The notes beneath the pieces were generated by a model. It searched no databases and had not been told where the DNA came from. It saw only the letters and a program-made list of their open reading frames with translations. The translations under genes and the position numbers were made by a program. From the NCBI GenBank assembly GCA_017745595.1, contig WMBV01000004.1, forward strand, positions 124,001 through 188,000: a DNA stretch of 64,000 bases, written 5' to 3'. Origin of the DNA: Bordetella petrii (GTDB taxonomy: Bacteria > Pseudomonadota > Gammaproteobacteria > Burkholderiales > Burkholderiaceae_B). Shown one piece after another: positions 24,210-32,581 of the stretch; the first letter of the stretch is position 1, and each line of letters begins with the position of its first letter.

Positions 24210-25070
24210 CTAGTCGCGCAGCAGCTCCGCCGGCGCCGCCGCGCCCTGGGTTCGAGAGTACCGTTGCAGGGCCCGGTCCGAGTCGATGCCCAAGGGGGCC
24301 AGCCGCCGGGCCAGGCCTGCGGCGTTGTCGGCAATCGATTGCCGCGCCGGCAGCTTCCCCCGCGTTGCCACGATCACCCGGTTGCCTTCTTTCAGATTGA
24401 AGAATGTTCCGAATACCGCCGCATAAGTGGCCGATTCCCGTTCGTACAGCTGGCTGTTGGTGAACGTATTCGCCACCACGATTCCGTCGGGCGCCAGTAT
24501 TGCCTTGACGTGCTGCAGGAATTCCAGCGTCATCAGGTGTTGGGGGATGTAGTCCACATCGAAGGCGTCCAGCATCACCATGTCGTACTGCCTGCCTTCT
24601 CGATGCGCGCGCTCGATGTACGCGCGCCCGTCTTCGATGAACAGCCGCTGTGACGGCCCCCGCCGATAGCCAAAGTACGCCTCTGCCACCTTGCCCACCC
24701 CGGGGTCGATCTCCACGGTATCGATGGTGGCATCGGGCAGCAGTTTCGCCAGGGCCTTCTGCAAGGTGGCGCCGCCCAGGCCGACGATCAATACCGTTTT
24801 CGGGTCCGGCTTTACGTACAAGGCACTGATCATCATGCGCGTATAGCTGAAGACCAGTTTGTCGGGTTCGTCCACATCCAGGCAGGTTTGCCGGCCGAAG
24901 TCGACCATGGTGTTGAAGTTCATGCAGCGTTCGCCGTTTTCTTCAAACACCAGGATCTTGCCGAACTGCGAGGGTTCGCTGTGCAGCAGGATGGGGGCGG
25001 CTTGGGCGGCGAAGGGGAGCAGGGCGGCGCAGGCCAGGAGCAGGGCGGAAAGCTGGCGGGTGCGAAGCAT
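24210..25070 (-). CDS. Exported spermidine-synthase-like methyltransferase-fold protein
   Basis: From the ATG at 25070 the protein is 286 residues with a signal peptide (LSALLLACAALLPFAAQAAP). The Rossmann core of spermidine synthases is visible: VLIVGLGGATLQKALAKLLP, DTVEIDPGVGKVAEAYFG, LFIEDGRAYIERA, MVMLDAFD. A signal peptide is unusual for a polyamine synthase, which uses a cytosolic substrate, so this is probably a non-canonical member. An enormous in-frame open frame continues upstream through the CoA-transferase gene, but that part is a shadow. Confidence 0.75.
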   Translation of the reverse strand: MLRTRQLSALLLACAALLPFAAQAAPILLHSEPSQFGKILVFEENGERCMNFNTMVDFGRQTCLDVDEPDKLVFSYTRMMISALYVKPDPKTVLIVGLGGATLQKALAKLLPDATIDTVEIDPGVGKVAEAYFGYRRGPSQRLFIEDGRAYIERAHREGRQYDMVMLDAFDVDYIPQHLMTLEFLQHVKAILAPDGIVVANTFTNSQLYERESATYAAVFGTFFNLKEGNRVIVATRGKLPARQSIADNAAGLARRLAPLGIDSDRALQRYSRTQGAAAPAELLRD

Positions 25071-25128
25071 GGGATGTACGCCGGGCGGGGATGGCACATC
25101 ATATCCCGAGGAGGTTGCTGCGGGCTTC

Positions 25129-25159
25129 GGTATCTGGCACCCCGCGGGAGCCAGACACC
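25129..25159. repeat. Gene-end hairpin repeat, single copy
   Basis: Inverted repeat with arms GGTATCTGGC and GCCAGACACC (one mismatch) around ACCCCGCGGGA. It lies 49 nt downstream of the CoA-transferase stop and 59 nt before the spermidine-synthase-like ATG. It is the most divergent of thirteen copies in the window. Confidence 0.75.
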
Positions 25160-25207
25160 TGAGTCGCGCGCCCGGGGGCCGGTTTCGGGCGCTTGGGCCA
25201 GTGCCGC

Positions 25208-26455
25208 TCAAACCACCTTTTTCTGCTTCAGCGCCTGGATGTCCTGCTGCCCATAGCCCAGCAATTGCGCCAGGACATAATCGGTGCTGTCTCCCACGGC
25301 CGGCGGCGGCAGTTCGTATCTGACCGGCGTGCCGCACAGCCGCAACGGGCTGGCAATGGTGGATACGATGCCGCCGCCGGGTCGGGGCATGTCGACGCGC
25401 AGGCCGCGGTACTGCACCTGCGGGTGCTGGAAGACTTGTTCGTAGTTGTTGATGCGGCCGCAGGGCACGTCGGCGGCTTCCAGCCTGGCGATCCAGTCTT
25501 CGGCGCCACGGGTCAGCATGGTGCGGGCCAGCTCGGGCACCAGTTTGTTGCGGCCCACGATGCGGCCTTTCACTTTGGTCCAGCGCGCATCGGCGGCGAG
25601 GTCCGGGCGGGCGATGGCTGCGCAGTAGCGTTGCCACTGCACGTCGTTGCCGACCGCGACGACGATTTCGCCGTCGGCCACGGTAAATACCTGGTAAGGC
25701 ACCAGGCTGGCGTGCGCGTTGCCGTAGCGGTGCGGAATCTTGCCGTTGGCGAAATAGCCGGTGACCTGGTTGCCCCCCAGGGCCACGATGCAGTCGAGCA
25801 GGGCCATGTCGATGTATTGCCCCTCGCCGGACTCGCCGCGGCGGTTCAGGGCCGCCAGGATGGCAATGGTGGCGTACATGCCGGTGATGACGTCGGCGAT
25901 GGCGATGCCGGTTTTCTGGGGGCCCCCGCCAGGCAGGCTGTCGTGCTCGCCGGTGATGCTCATCAGGCCGCCGATGGCCTGGAAGACGAAGTCGTAGCCG
26001 GGCTTGCGGGCGCTGGGGCCGCTTTGGCCGTAGCCGGTAATCGAGCAGTACACCAGCCCCGGGTTCACGGCGCGCAGGCTGTCGTAGTCCAGGCCGTAGC
26101 GTTTCAGGTCGCCGATCTTGTAGTTTTCCACCACGACGTCGCTGCGGGCGGCCAGTTCGCGCACCAGGCGCTGGCCGTCGGGGCTGGCGATGTCGATGGT
26201 GACCGACTTCTTGCCGCGGTTGGCGGCGGCGTAGTAGGTGGAGTCGGCCGCGTCGCGGCCGTCGGCATCCTTGGTCCAGGGCGGCCCCCAGGCGCGGGTG
26301 TCGTCGCCGCTGCCGGGGCGTTCGACCTTGATGACCTCGGCGCCCAGGTCGGCCAGGTTCTGGGTGCACCAGGGCCCCGCCAGGATGCGGGACAGGTCCA
26401 GCACCCTGATGTGCGACAGGGCGCCTGGGGCGGCGGCGGTTGCTGCGTCCGGCAT
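25208..26455 (-). CDS. Family III CoA-transferase (CaiB/BaiF)
   Basis: The 415-residue protein opens with SHIRVLDLSRILAGPWCTQNLADLGAEVIKVE, the family signature. KKSVTIDI, GDLKRYGLDYDSL, NPGLVYCSITGYGQSGP and DFVFQAIGGLMSITGE follow. Asp172 in TGEHD is at the position of the catalytic aspartate that carries the CoA thioester exchange. It moves CoA between a carboxylic acid and an acyl-CoA. It shares a leftward operon with a Bug receptor and two MaoC-like hydratases, so it probably activates the acid brought in by that receptor. Confidence 0.92.
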   Translation of the reverse strand: MPDAATAAAPGALSHIRVLDLSRILAGPWCTQNLADLGAEVIKVERPGSGDDTRAWGPPWTKDADGRDAADSTYYAAANRGKKSVTIDIASPDGQRLVRELAARSDVVVENYKIGDLKRYGLDYDSLRAVNPGLVYCSITGYGQSGPSARKPGYDFVFQAIGGLMSITGEHDSLPGGGPQKTGIAIADVITGMYATIAILAALNRRGESGEGQYIDMALLDCIVALGGNQVTGYFANGKIPHRYGNAHASLVPYQVFTVADGEIVVAVGNDVQWQRYCAAIARPDLAADARWTKVKGRIVGRNKLVPELARTMLTRGAEDWIARLEAADVPCGRINNYEQVFQHPQVQYRGLRVDMPRPGGGIVSTIASPLRLCGTPVRYELPPPAVGDSTDYVLAQLLGYGQQDIQALKQKKVV

Positions 26456-26470
26456 GGGGCGGCTTTCCTT

Positions 26471-27451
26471 TTATTGGATGCTGATGTGGGCGTCGGCGAT
26501 GACCTTGGCCCATTTATCGATTTCGGCATTCACGAAGCTGGCGAACTCGGGCTGGCTCATGGTGCCGGGCTCGGCGCCTTGCTTGGCGAATTGTTGCTTG
26601 ATCTGCGCGCTTTGCAGGGCGGTGAGCACGTCGGTAGAGATTTGCCTGGCCAGCGCCGGCGGCATCTTGCCGGGCGCGTACAAGCCGAACCACGCCATGG
26701 CTTCGAAACCCTTGACGCCGGCTTCGTCCAGCGTGGGCACGTCGGGCAGGGCCGGCGAGCGCTTCAGCGAGGTGACGCCCAGGGCGCGCAGCTTGCCGGC
26801 CTGGATGTGCTGCAGCACGCCGGGCACGGAATCGAACATCACCGGAATCTGTCCGCCCAGCAGGTCGTTCAGGGCCGGGGCGGCGCCCTTGTACGGAATG
26901 TGGACCATGTCGATGCCGGCCATGGATTTGAACAGCTCGCCCGACAGGTGGTTGGCGCCGCCCGTGCCGGACGAGCCGAAGTTCACCTTGCCCGGGTGGG
27001 CACGGGCGTAGGCGATCAGTTCCTGCACGTTCTGGGCGGGAAACGACGGGTTCACGACCAGCACGTTGGGCACCGCCGCCACCTCGGCAATGGGGGTGAA
27101 GTCTTTGCGGGTGTCGTAGCGCAGGTTCTTGTACAGGCTGGGGTTGATGACGTGGTGCGTGGCCGTCAGCATCAGCGTGTAGCCGTCGGGTTCGGTGCGG
27201 GCCAGTTGTTCGGAAAAGATGGTGCCGCTGGCGCCGGGCTTGTTTTCGACGACGACGGTCTGCTTCCATTGCTGGCTGAGCTCGTTGGCCAGCAGGCGGG
27301 CCAGGATGTCGGTGGTGCCGCCGGGCGGAAAGGGCACCACCAGGGTCACGCTGCGCGACGGGTAGGCTTGCTGGGCCTGCGCGGCGGGCGCGGCGGCGAC
27401 GGCGGCCACGGCCAGGGTGGCGGCGGCGGCCGCTTGGATCCATGTCTTCAT
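26471..27451 (-). CDS. Bug-type periplasmic solute-binding protein (TTT receptor)
   Basis: The 326-residue protein starts MKTWIQAAAAATLAVAAVAA, a signal peptide, after the ribosome site CGGAGACAAATC. The family elements YPSRSVTLVVPFPPGGTTDILAR, DYxxRKDFTPIAEVA, VNFGSSGTGGANHLSGELFKSMAG and LPDVPTLDEAGVKGFEAMAWFG are all present. It is 15 nt upstream of the CoA-transferase and probably provides its substrate. A paired hairpin repeat lies immediately upstream. Confidence 0.92.
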   Translation of the reverse strand: MKTWIQAAAAATLAVAAVAAAPAAQAQQAYPSRSVTLVVPFPPGGTTDILARLLANELSQQWKQTVVVENKPGASGTIFSEQLARTEPDGYTLMLTATHHVINPSLYKNLRYDTRKDFTPIAEVAAVPNVLVVNPSFPAQNVQELIAYARAHPGKVNFGSSGTGGANHLSGELFKSMAGIDMVHIPYKGAAPALNDLLGGQIPVMFDSVPGVLQHIQAGKLRALGVTSLKRSPALPDVPTLDEAGVKGFEAMAWFGLYAPGKMPPALARQISTDVLTALQSAQIKQQFAKQGAEPGTMSQPEFASFVNAEIDKWAKVIADAHISIQ

Positions 27452-27493
27452 GATTTGTCTCCGGTGCTTTTTTGTGGGCAATCTCGGGTGTTC

Positions 27494-27562
27494 GGTGTCA
27501 GGCACCCCTGCGGGGAGCCTGACACCTCTTAGGTGTCTGACACCCCATGGGTGTCAGACACC
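27494..27562. repeat. Gene-end hairpin repeats, pair
   Basis: Copy 1 (27494-27526) has arms GGTGTCAGGC/GCCTGACACC around ACCCCTGCGGGGA. Copy 2 (27532-27562) is a perfect palindrome with arms GGTGTCTGACACCC and GGGTGTCAGACACC around CAT. Copy 2 overlaps the last codons and stop of the MaoC gene at 27554. Confidence 0.85.
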
Positions 27563-28000
27563 GCCGTGTTTCGGAAACTCGACCATGGCTTCGCCTGTCG
27601 CCACGGTTTCGCCGCGCTGGTTGGTGACTTGCACGTCCAGCATGGCCCATTGGCTTTTTTCGGTTTTGCGGGTCGACGTGATGGTGGCGCGCGGCGTGAT
27701 GGTGTCGCCCGGCTTTACCGGGGCCTTCCAGCGGGTTTCCAGGCGGCGCTGCACGCCGCCCAGCGGATACAGCCAATCGGTCAGCATCTTGGCGATGACG
27801 CCGAAGTTGTTCATGCCGTGCATGATGATGCCGCCGAAATGGGTCTTGCCGAAGTTGCCCTGCATGTAGTTGTCATCCAGGTGCAGGGGGTTGAAGTCCA
27901 GCGAGGCTTCGCAGAAGTCGCGGATGGATTCGCGGGTGGGGGAAAACGGCGTGCCGTCGATCTGCTGGCCGGTCTTCAGGGTGTCGAATGCGGGGTTCAT
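27554..28000 (-). CDS. MaoC-like hydratase
   Basis: The 148-residue hot-dog-fold protein has the (R)-specific hydratase motif ASLDFNPLHLDDNYM, with the catalytic Asp/His pair, and a later GGIIMHGM. It would add water to an enoyl-CoA or remove it. It is translated 27 nt after the second hydratase-like gene. The last residues (GGV) and the stop codon come from a hairpin repeat, suggesting the repeat replaced the original 3' end. Confidence 0.88.
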   Translation of the reverse strand: MNPAFDTLKTGQQIDGTPFSPTRESIRDFCEASLDFNPLHLDDNYMQGNFGKTHFGGIIMHGMNNFGVIAKMLTDWLYPLGGVQRRLETRWKAPVKPGDTITPRATITSTRKTEKSQWAMLDVQVTNQRGETVATGEAMVEFPKHGGV

Positions 28001-28027
28001 GAATGCGGTTCCTGGTGCGGGCTGCGG

Positions 28028-28501
28028 TTATACGGGGCGGATGGTCCAGCCGCGGCCACTGCAGATGACCTCGTCGCGCTGGTTGAAGAACACGTTGTCG
28101 TGCACGGCGAACAGGCGGTCTTTCTTGATGAACTTGTCCAGCGCGCGGGCCTGCAGGCGGATGACGTCGCCGGGGCGGGCGGGGATGTTGTAGCTCCAGC
28201 TCTGGCCGGCGTTGACGGTGCCGGGGCTGCGCATCCAGTCGTCGGTGGGGGTGCACGAGAACATCAGCAGGATGTGGATGGCCGGCGGCGCGATCAGGCC
28301 CTTGTAAGGCGAATTGCGCGCGTATTCCTCGTCGAAATACAAGGGGTGCATGTCGCCCACCACGCGGCAGTATTTCTGGATGGCTTCCAGGGTCAGCGTG
28401 TAGGGAATGGTCTTGCGCGGCTGGCCGGGAACGATGTCGTCCCAGATCTTGCGCGATTCGGCGTCTTTCCAGAAATCGGTTTCGAAAGTGGCTTCTGTCA
28501 T
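28028..28501 (-). CDS. MaoC-type N-terminal (FAS1-like) dehydratase domain protein
   Basis: The 157-residue protein from MTEATFETDFWKD has the hot-dog motif VGDMHPLYFDEEYARNSPYKGLIAPPAI. This is the N-terminal half seen in two-domain MaoC hydratases. Together with the 148-residue neighbour it probably makes a heteromeric hydratase for an acyl-CoA. It is the first gene of the leftward unit leading to the Bug receptor and CoA-transferase, and is divergent from an IclR regulator. Confidence 0.85.
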   Translation of the reverse strand: MTEATFETDFWKDAESRKIWDDIVPGQPRKTIPYTLTLEAIQKYCRVVGDMHPLYFDEEYARNSPYKGLIAPPAIHILLMFSCTPTDDWMRSPGTVNAGQSWSYNIPARPGDVIRLQARALDKFIKKDRLFAVHDNVFFNQRDEVICSGRGWTIRPV

Positions 28502-28554
28502 GGTGGCGGGCTTTGCGGGGAAAGGGCAGTTGATAAATCTGGGCATCGTGCTAC

Positions 28555-28596
28555 AATGACCGCTTAGCGGATATGTGTATCCGCTTTATGGTCATT
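28555..28596. promoter_or_regulatory. Nested palindrome, probable operator between divergent genes
   Basis: The outer arms AATGACC (28555-28561) and GGTCATT (28590-28596) flank the inner arms AGCGGATA (28566-28573) and TATCCGCT (28578-28585) around TGTG. TACAAT (28552-28557) could be a -10 hexamer reading towards the regulator. It lies between the MaoC-type gene (start 28501) and the IclR gene (start 28642), so autoregulation and control of the divergent operon are likely. Confidence 0.65.
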
Positions 28597-28641
28597 TTGC
28601 GGGCCGTTTTTTGCCGTGTCAAGCACGCGGCGGGGGTAGGC

Positions 28642-29412
28642 ATGGCAACACCTGAAAGCGAATCCTTTGTTCGCACCTTTGCGCGCGGGCTGAAAATCAT
28701 CGAAGCCATGGGGCAGGGCGCGGCCCGGCAAACGCTGGGCGACGTGGCCGAGGCAGTGGATTTGCCGCGCACGGCGGTGCGGCGTTTCTTGCTGACGCTG
28801 ATCGACCTGTCTTTCGTGAAGACTGACGGCAAGTATTACTGGCTGACACCCAAGGTGCTGCGCCTGGGGCTGTCGTACCTGTACTCGCTGCCGTACTGGC
28901 AGCAGGCGCAGCTGGCGCTCGAAGAACTGTGCGCGCGCATCGGGCAGTCGTGCGCGGTGTCGGTGCTCGACGAAGAAGACATCGTGTACGTGCAGCGCCT
29001 GCACACGCGGCGCATCCTGCCCATGAGCCCGTCACTGGGCAGCCGGCTGCCTGCGCATGCGGTGTCGATGGGGCGGGTGCTGCTGTCGGGGCTCGACGAC
29101 GCGGCGCTGGATGCCTACTTGGCCCACGCCACGCTGAAGAAACTGACCGGCGCCACCGTGGTGGATCGCGCGCGCCTGAAAGCCGCCATCGAATTGGCGC
29201 GCGAACAAGGCTACGCCTGGATCGACGGCGAACTGGACGAATCCATCGCCGGCCTGGGCGTGCCGGTGCGCGATAAAGACGGGGCCATCATCGCGGCCAT
29301 CAACGTCAGCTTGTCGGCGGGCAGCTTCGATCAGGCCACGGCCGTGCGCGAGTTCTTGCCCGAGCTGCGGCATACGGCCTCGCAATTGCGGGCGGCGGGG
29401 GTCAGCTACTGA
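28642..29412 (+). CDS. IclR family regulator, PcaR/PobR-like
   Basis: The 256-residue protein from MATPESESFVRTFARGLKIIEAMG has a winged helix-turn-helix (TLGDVAEAVDLPRTAVRRFLLTL) and a C-terminal effector domain. SYLYSLPYWQQAQLALEEL, VSVLDEEDIVYVQRL and the ending of the domain resemble the PcaR/PcaU/PobR branch, which responds to aromatic or aliphatic acids. It is divergent from the MaoC/Bug/CoA-transferase operon, which it probably controls through the palindrome at 28555-28596. GGGGTAGG precedes the ATG. Confidence 0.88.
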   Translation: MATPESESFVRTFARGLKIIEAMGQGAARQTLGDVAEAVDLPRTAVRRFLLTLIDLSFVKTDGKYYWLTPKVLRLGLSYLYSLPYWQQAQLALEELCARIGQSCAVSVLDEEDIVYVQRLHTRRILPMSPSLGSRLPAHAVSMGRVLLSGLDDAALDAYLAHATLKKLTGATVVDRARLKAAIELAREQGYAWIDGELDESIAGLGVPVRDKDGAIIAAINVSLSAGSFDQATAVREFLPELRHTASQLRAAGVSY

Positions 29413-29531
29413 CCGGGCGCCGGCTTCGCCTGGGCCGCGCCGGCGCGTGCGCCGCGCGCGTGTGTCCGCTACAGTAGGCGCCATTGCCGCGCCTTGCCGC
29501 GCGGCCGGTTTCGCCTGAAGGACACTCGCCC

Positions 29532-30434
29532 ATGCCGCGCCGCCTTCCGCCATTGCCCGCATTGCGCCTGTTCGAGGCCGCCGGCCGCCTGCGCAGTTTC
29601 AAACTGGCCGCGGCCGAACTCAACGTCACCCCCAGCGCGGTCAGCCATGGCATCGTGGGGCTGGAACAGGCGCTGGGCGTGGATCTGTTCATGCGCAGCC
29701 CGCGCGGCCTGTCATTGACCCCCGAGGGCGCCGACTATCTGCTGTATGTGTCTGAAGCCCTGTCGCTGATCGCCACGGCCACGCAGCGCCTGCCGGGCGC
29801 ACAGGGCGGCGGCATTGGCATCAGCTGCGCGCCCACGCTGGCCGCGCGCTGGCTGCTGCCGCGCCTGCCGGCGTTCCGGTCGCGATGGCCGCAGGTGCCG
29901 ATCACGCTCGACACCTCGCAGCGCCACGTGGCGTTCCCGGTCGATGGCTTCGACTTCGCCATCCGCATGAGCCGCGGCGCCGTGTCGGCGGCCAGCTGGA
30001 TACCGCTATTCGGCGAACAGCTGATGCCGGTGTGCAGCCCGGCGTATCGCGACCGCCTTGCGCATGCCGACGGCGGCTTCGACTGGCGGCGCGCCACCCT
30101 GATCCATGTCGATCTCGCCAGCGAAGACTGGCAGGCCTGGTTGGATCGGGCGGGCGACGCGGCGCCGGCGGGACTCGACCTGGCCGGCGGCCTGCGCTTC
30201 GATACGATCCAGCTGGCATTCGAGGCCGCCCATGCCGGGCTGGGCGTGGCGCTGGGACGCCGGCCGCTGGTCGGGCCCGATCTGGCGGCGGGCACCCTGG
30301 TCACGTTCAACCAGCCCATCGTGCAGGCCGAAACGGTCTACTGGCTGGTCAGCGCCGACAGTGTCGCGCGGCGCAGCGCGCACCTGGCCTTCCGCGACTG
30401 GCTGATCGACGAGGCGCGCGCGTTCGCGGGATGA
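29532..30434 (+). CDS. LysR family transcriptional regulator (GcvA-like)
   Basis: The 300-residue protein begins MPRRLPPLPALRLFEAAGRLRSFKLAAAELNVTPSAVSHGI, the LysR helix-turn-helix in the GcvA subgroup form. A substrate-binding domain follows (IGISCAPTLAARWLLPRLPAF, VDGFDFAIRMSRG). The target is not evident; the next gene is an MFS transporter in the same direction, 94 nt downstream, which could be its target or partner. The start is supported by GAAGGA upstream. Confidence 0.9.
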   Translation: MPRRLPPLPALRLFEAAGRLRSFKLAAAELNVTPSAVSHGIVGLEQALGVDLFMRSPRGLSLTPEGADYLLYVSEALSLIATATQRLPGAQGGGIGISCAPTLAARWLLPRLPAFRSRWPQVPITLDTSQRHVAFPVDGFDFAIRMSRGAVSAASWIPLFGEQLMPVCSPAYRDRLAHADGGFDWRRATLIHVDLASEDWQAWLDRAGDAAPAGLDLAGGLRFDTIQLAFEAAHAGLGVALGRRPLVGPDLAAGTLVTFNQPIVQAETVYWLVSADSVARRSAHLAFRDWLIDEARAFAG

Positions 30435-30528
30435 GGCGAGTGAATCGCTTTCACTCGCCGCCGAATTCTTTTCCTTTGCCCGGGCGGCCGGCCGCTGCCA
30501 CCATGCCGGCAAAGGAGATCGCGTCATC

Positions 30529-31776
30529 ATGCAAACCGGGAACCCTGTCCGTCCGCTGGCCGCCCCGGCCATCGGCGTCGTGCTGGCGGCGGCACTGATA
30601 CTCAGCGCCGCCATGGGGGTGCGGCAGACGTTCGGCCTGTTCATCACGCCGTTCTCGTTCGATCGCGGCCTGCCGGTGACGCAGATCGCGTTCGCCATCG
30701 CGATACACAACCTGGTATGGGGCGCGGCGCAGCCGTTCGCGGGGGCGGCGGCCGACCGCTACGGGTCGGCGCCAGTCGTGGCGTTCGGCGCGGCGGCCTT
30801 CGCGGCCGGGCTGGCGCTGGCCACGGCGGCGCAGTCGCCCGTGTTGCTGGTGCTGGGCATGGGCGTGCTGGTGGGCATCGGCATCAGCTGCACCAGCTTC
30901 GGCGTGGTGCTCGCCGCGGTGGGGCGGGCGGCGTCGCCGCAGCGGCGCAGCATGGCGCTGGGGCTTGCCAGCGCTGGCGGGTCGGTCGGCCAGGTGGTGC
31001 TGGTGCCGTTTGCGCAAATACTGCGCGAAAGCGGCGGCGTGTCGACATCGCTGCTGGCGTTGGCCGCGCTGATGCTGCTGGTGGCGCCACTGGGCCTGCT
31101 GCTGGACCGTCGCGCGCCGCGCGGCGCGATGCCGGCGGCCGCGGAGCCGGCGCTGCCGTTGAAACAGGCCCTGCTGCATGCCTGCCGCCATCGCGGCTAT
31201 TGCCTGCTGACCCTGGGTTTTTTCACCTGCGGGTTCCAGCTGGCGTTCATTGCCACGCATTTGCCGGGCTACCTGGTGCTGTGCCACATGCCGGCGGGGC
31301 TGGGCGCCACCGCGCTGGCGCTGATCGGCCTGTTCAACATGGCGGGCAGCTGGGCCTGCGGCTGGCTGGGCGGCCGCTACCGCCAGCAGTATGTGCTGGG
31401 CTGGCTGTACCTGATACGCGGCGCGGCTATCGCGGCGTTCTTCCTGCTGCCCAAAAGCACGGCATCGGTGCTGCTGTTCGCCGCGGTCATGGGCCTGACC
31501 TGGCTGGGCACGGTGCCGCTGACCAGCGGGCTGGTGGCCAAGGTATTCGGCACGCGCCACCTGGGCACCCTGTTCGGCGTGTGTTTCCTCAGCCACCAGC
31601 TGGGGTCTTTCCTGGGGGTGTGGCTGGGCGGGCTGGCGTTCGATCTGACGGGCTCGTATACACCGGTGTGGGCGGGTACCGCGCTGGCGGGCCTGGCGGC
31701 CGCGCTGCTGCATTTTCCTATTGACGACCGCGCGGCCGTGCCCGGCGCCGCGGCCGCGGCGCTGGCCCAACGCTGA
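30529..31776 (+). CDS. MFS transporter
   Basis: The 415-residue protein shows twelve hydrophobic segments in two halves with a central basic loop around residues 190-205. The N-terminal GVRQTFGLFITPFSFDRGLP pattern is typical of the oxalate/formate-type MFS branch. LGTLFGVCFLSHQLGSFLGVWLGG lies in the second half. AAGGAGATC lies upstream of the ATG. The substrate is unknown; by context an organic acid is likely. It is flanked by LysR and GntR regulators. Confidence 0.88.
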   Translation: MQTGNPVRPLAAPAIGVVLAAALILSAAMGVRQTFGLFITPFSFDRGLPVTQIAFAIAIHNLVWGAAQPFAGAAADRYGSAPVVAFGAAAFAAGLALATAAQSPVLLVLGMGVLVGIGISCTSFGVVLAAVGRAASPQRRSMALGLASAGGSVGQVVLVPFAQILRESGGVSTSLLALAALMLLVAPLGLLLDRRAPRGAMPAAAEPALPLKQALLHACRHRGYCLLTLGFFTCGFQLAFIATHLPGYLVLCHMPAGLGATALALIGLFNMAGSWACGWLGGRYRQQYVLGWLYLIRGAAIAAFFLLPKSTASVLLFAAVMGLTWLGTVPLTSGLVAKVFGTRHLGTLFGVCFLSHQLGSFLGVWLGGLAFDLTGSYTPVWAGTALAGLAAALLHFPIDDRAAVPGAAAAALAQR

Positions 31777-31838
31777 ATCGAATGTTGATATAGTGGCTAT
31801 CCCCGCCCGCAAGGGCCCCGCCACGGTATACGCCATCG

Positions 31839-32543
31839 ATGTCGCAGGTCCGGTCCGATCCGCCACCCCATGCACCCGCCGAAGCCTCGGGCATCGCGGA
31901 CGCCGTGCGCGAGCTCGAAGAAGACATCGTGCTGGGCAGCCTGCATCCGCGCGAACGCCTGATCGAAGACGACCTGATCCGGCGCTTCGGTTTCAAGCGC
32001 CATGCGGCGCGCGAAGTGCTGGCCGAACTGGCGCGGCGCGGGCTGGTCGAGCGGCGCAAGAATGTGGGCTGTGAAGTGCGGGCTTTCGCGCCTCGGGAAG
32101 TGGTCGAGCTTTACCAGTTGCGCGAGCTGCTCGAGGCCGAGGCCGCGCGCACGCTGCCTTGCCCGTTGCCGGCGCCGGCCCTGCGCCAGCTTACCGATAT
32201 CCAGCGCGAGCACGACCGCGCCGTGGCGGCCGAAGACCCGCGCGCGGTGTTCCACACCAACCAGCGTTTCCACCAGGCCCTGTTCGGCTTTTGCGACAAC
32301 GGCGTGCTGCAAAAGGCCATTCACGAATACGCGCGCCAGACGCACGTCATCCGCTTCGGCTCGCTGGTCGATGCCTCGTACCGCGAGCGTGCGCGGCAAG
32401 AGCACTGGGCCATGATCGCGGCCCTGCAAGAAGGGCGGCGCGACGAGCTCATCCGCCTGTGCCGCGAGCACCTGGCGCCCTCGCGCGACGCCTACCTGGC
32501 GCTCAACCGCCACCTGGTCGCGCGCAGCGCGGCCCCGCGCTGA
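31839..32543 (+). CDS. GntR family regulator, FadR/FCD type
   Basis: The 234-residue protein has an N-terminal winged helix (LEEDIVLGSLHPRERLIEDDLIRRFGFKRHAAREVLAELARRGLVERRKNVGCEVR). A helical FCD domain follows with metal-type histidines (REHDRAV, FHQALFGFCDN, REHWAMI, CREHL). FCD regulators bind carboxylic acids. It is 62 nt downstream of the MFS gene in the same direction, so the two may be linked. The ligand is unknown. Confidence 0.9.
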   Translation: MSQVRSDPPPHAPAEASGIADAVRELEEDIVLGSLHPRERLIEDDLIRRFGFKRHAAREVLAELARRGLVERRKNVGCEVRAFAPREVVELYQLRELLEAEAARTLPCPLPAPALRQLTDIQREHDRAVAAEDPRAVFHTNQRFHQALFGFCDNGVLQKAIHEYARQTHVIRFGSLVDASYRERARQEHWAMIAALQEGRRDELIRLCREHLAPSRDAYLALNRHLVARSAAPR

Positions 32544-32581
32544 ACCATCGCATTCTTGAACGCTTCAACGCGGTCCGCGCA

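Noticed and set aside
24210-26513. A single 767-codon leftward open frame
   Set aside because: Only the last 286 codons have protein-like content (spermidine-synthase-like). The rest runs antiphase through the CoA-transferase gene and is arginine/proline-rich.
25193-27532. Rightward 779-codon frame across the CoA-transferase and Bug genes
   Set aside because: It is a shadow of two clear leftward genes; no recognisable domain.
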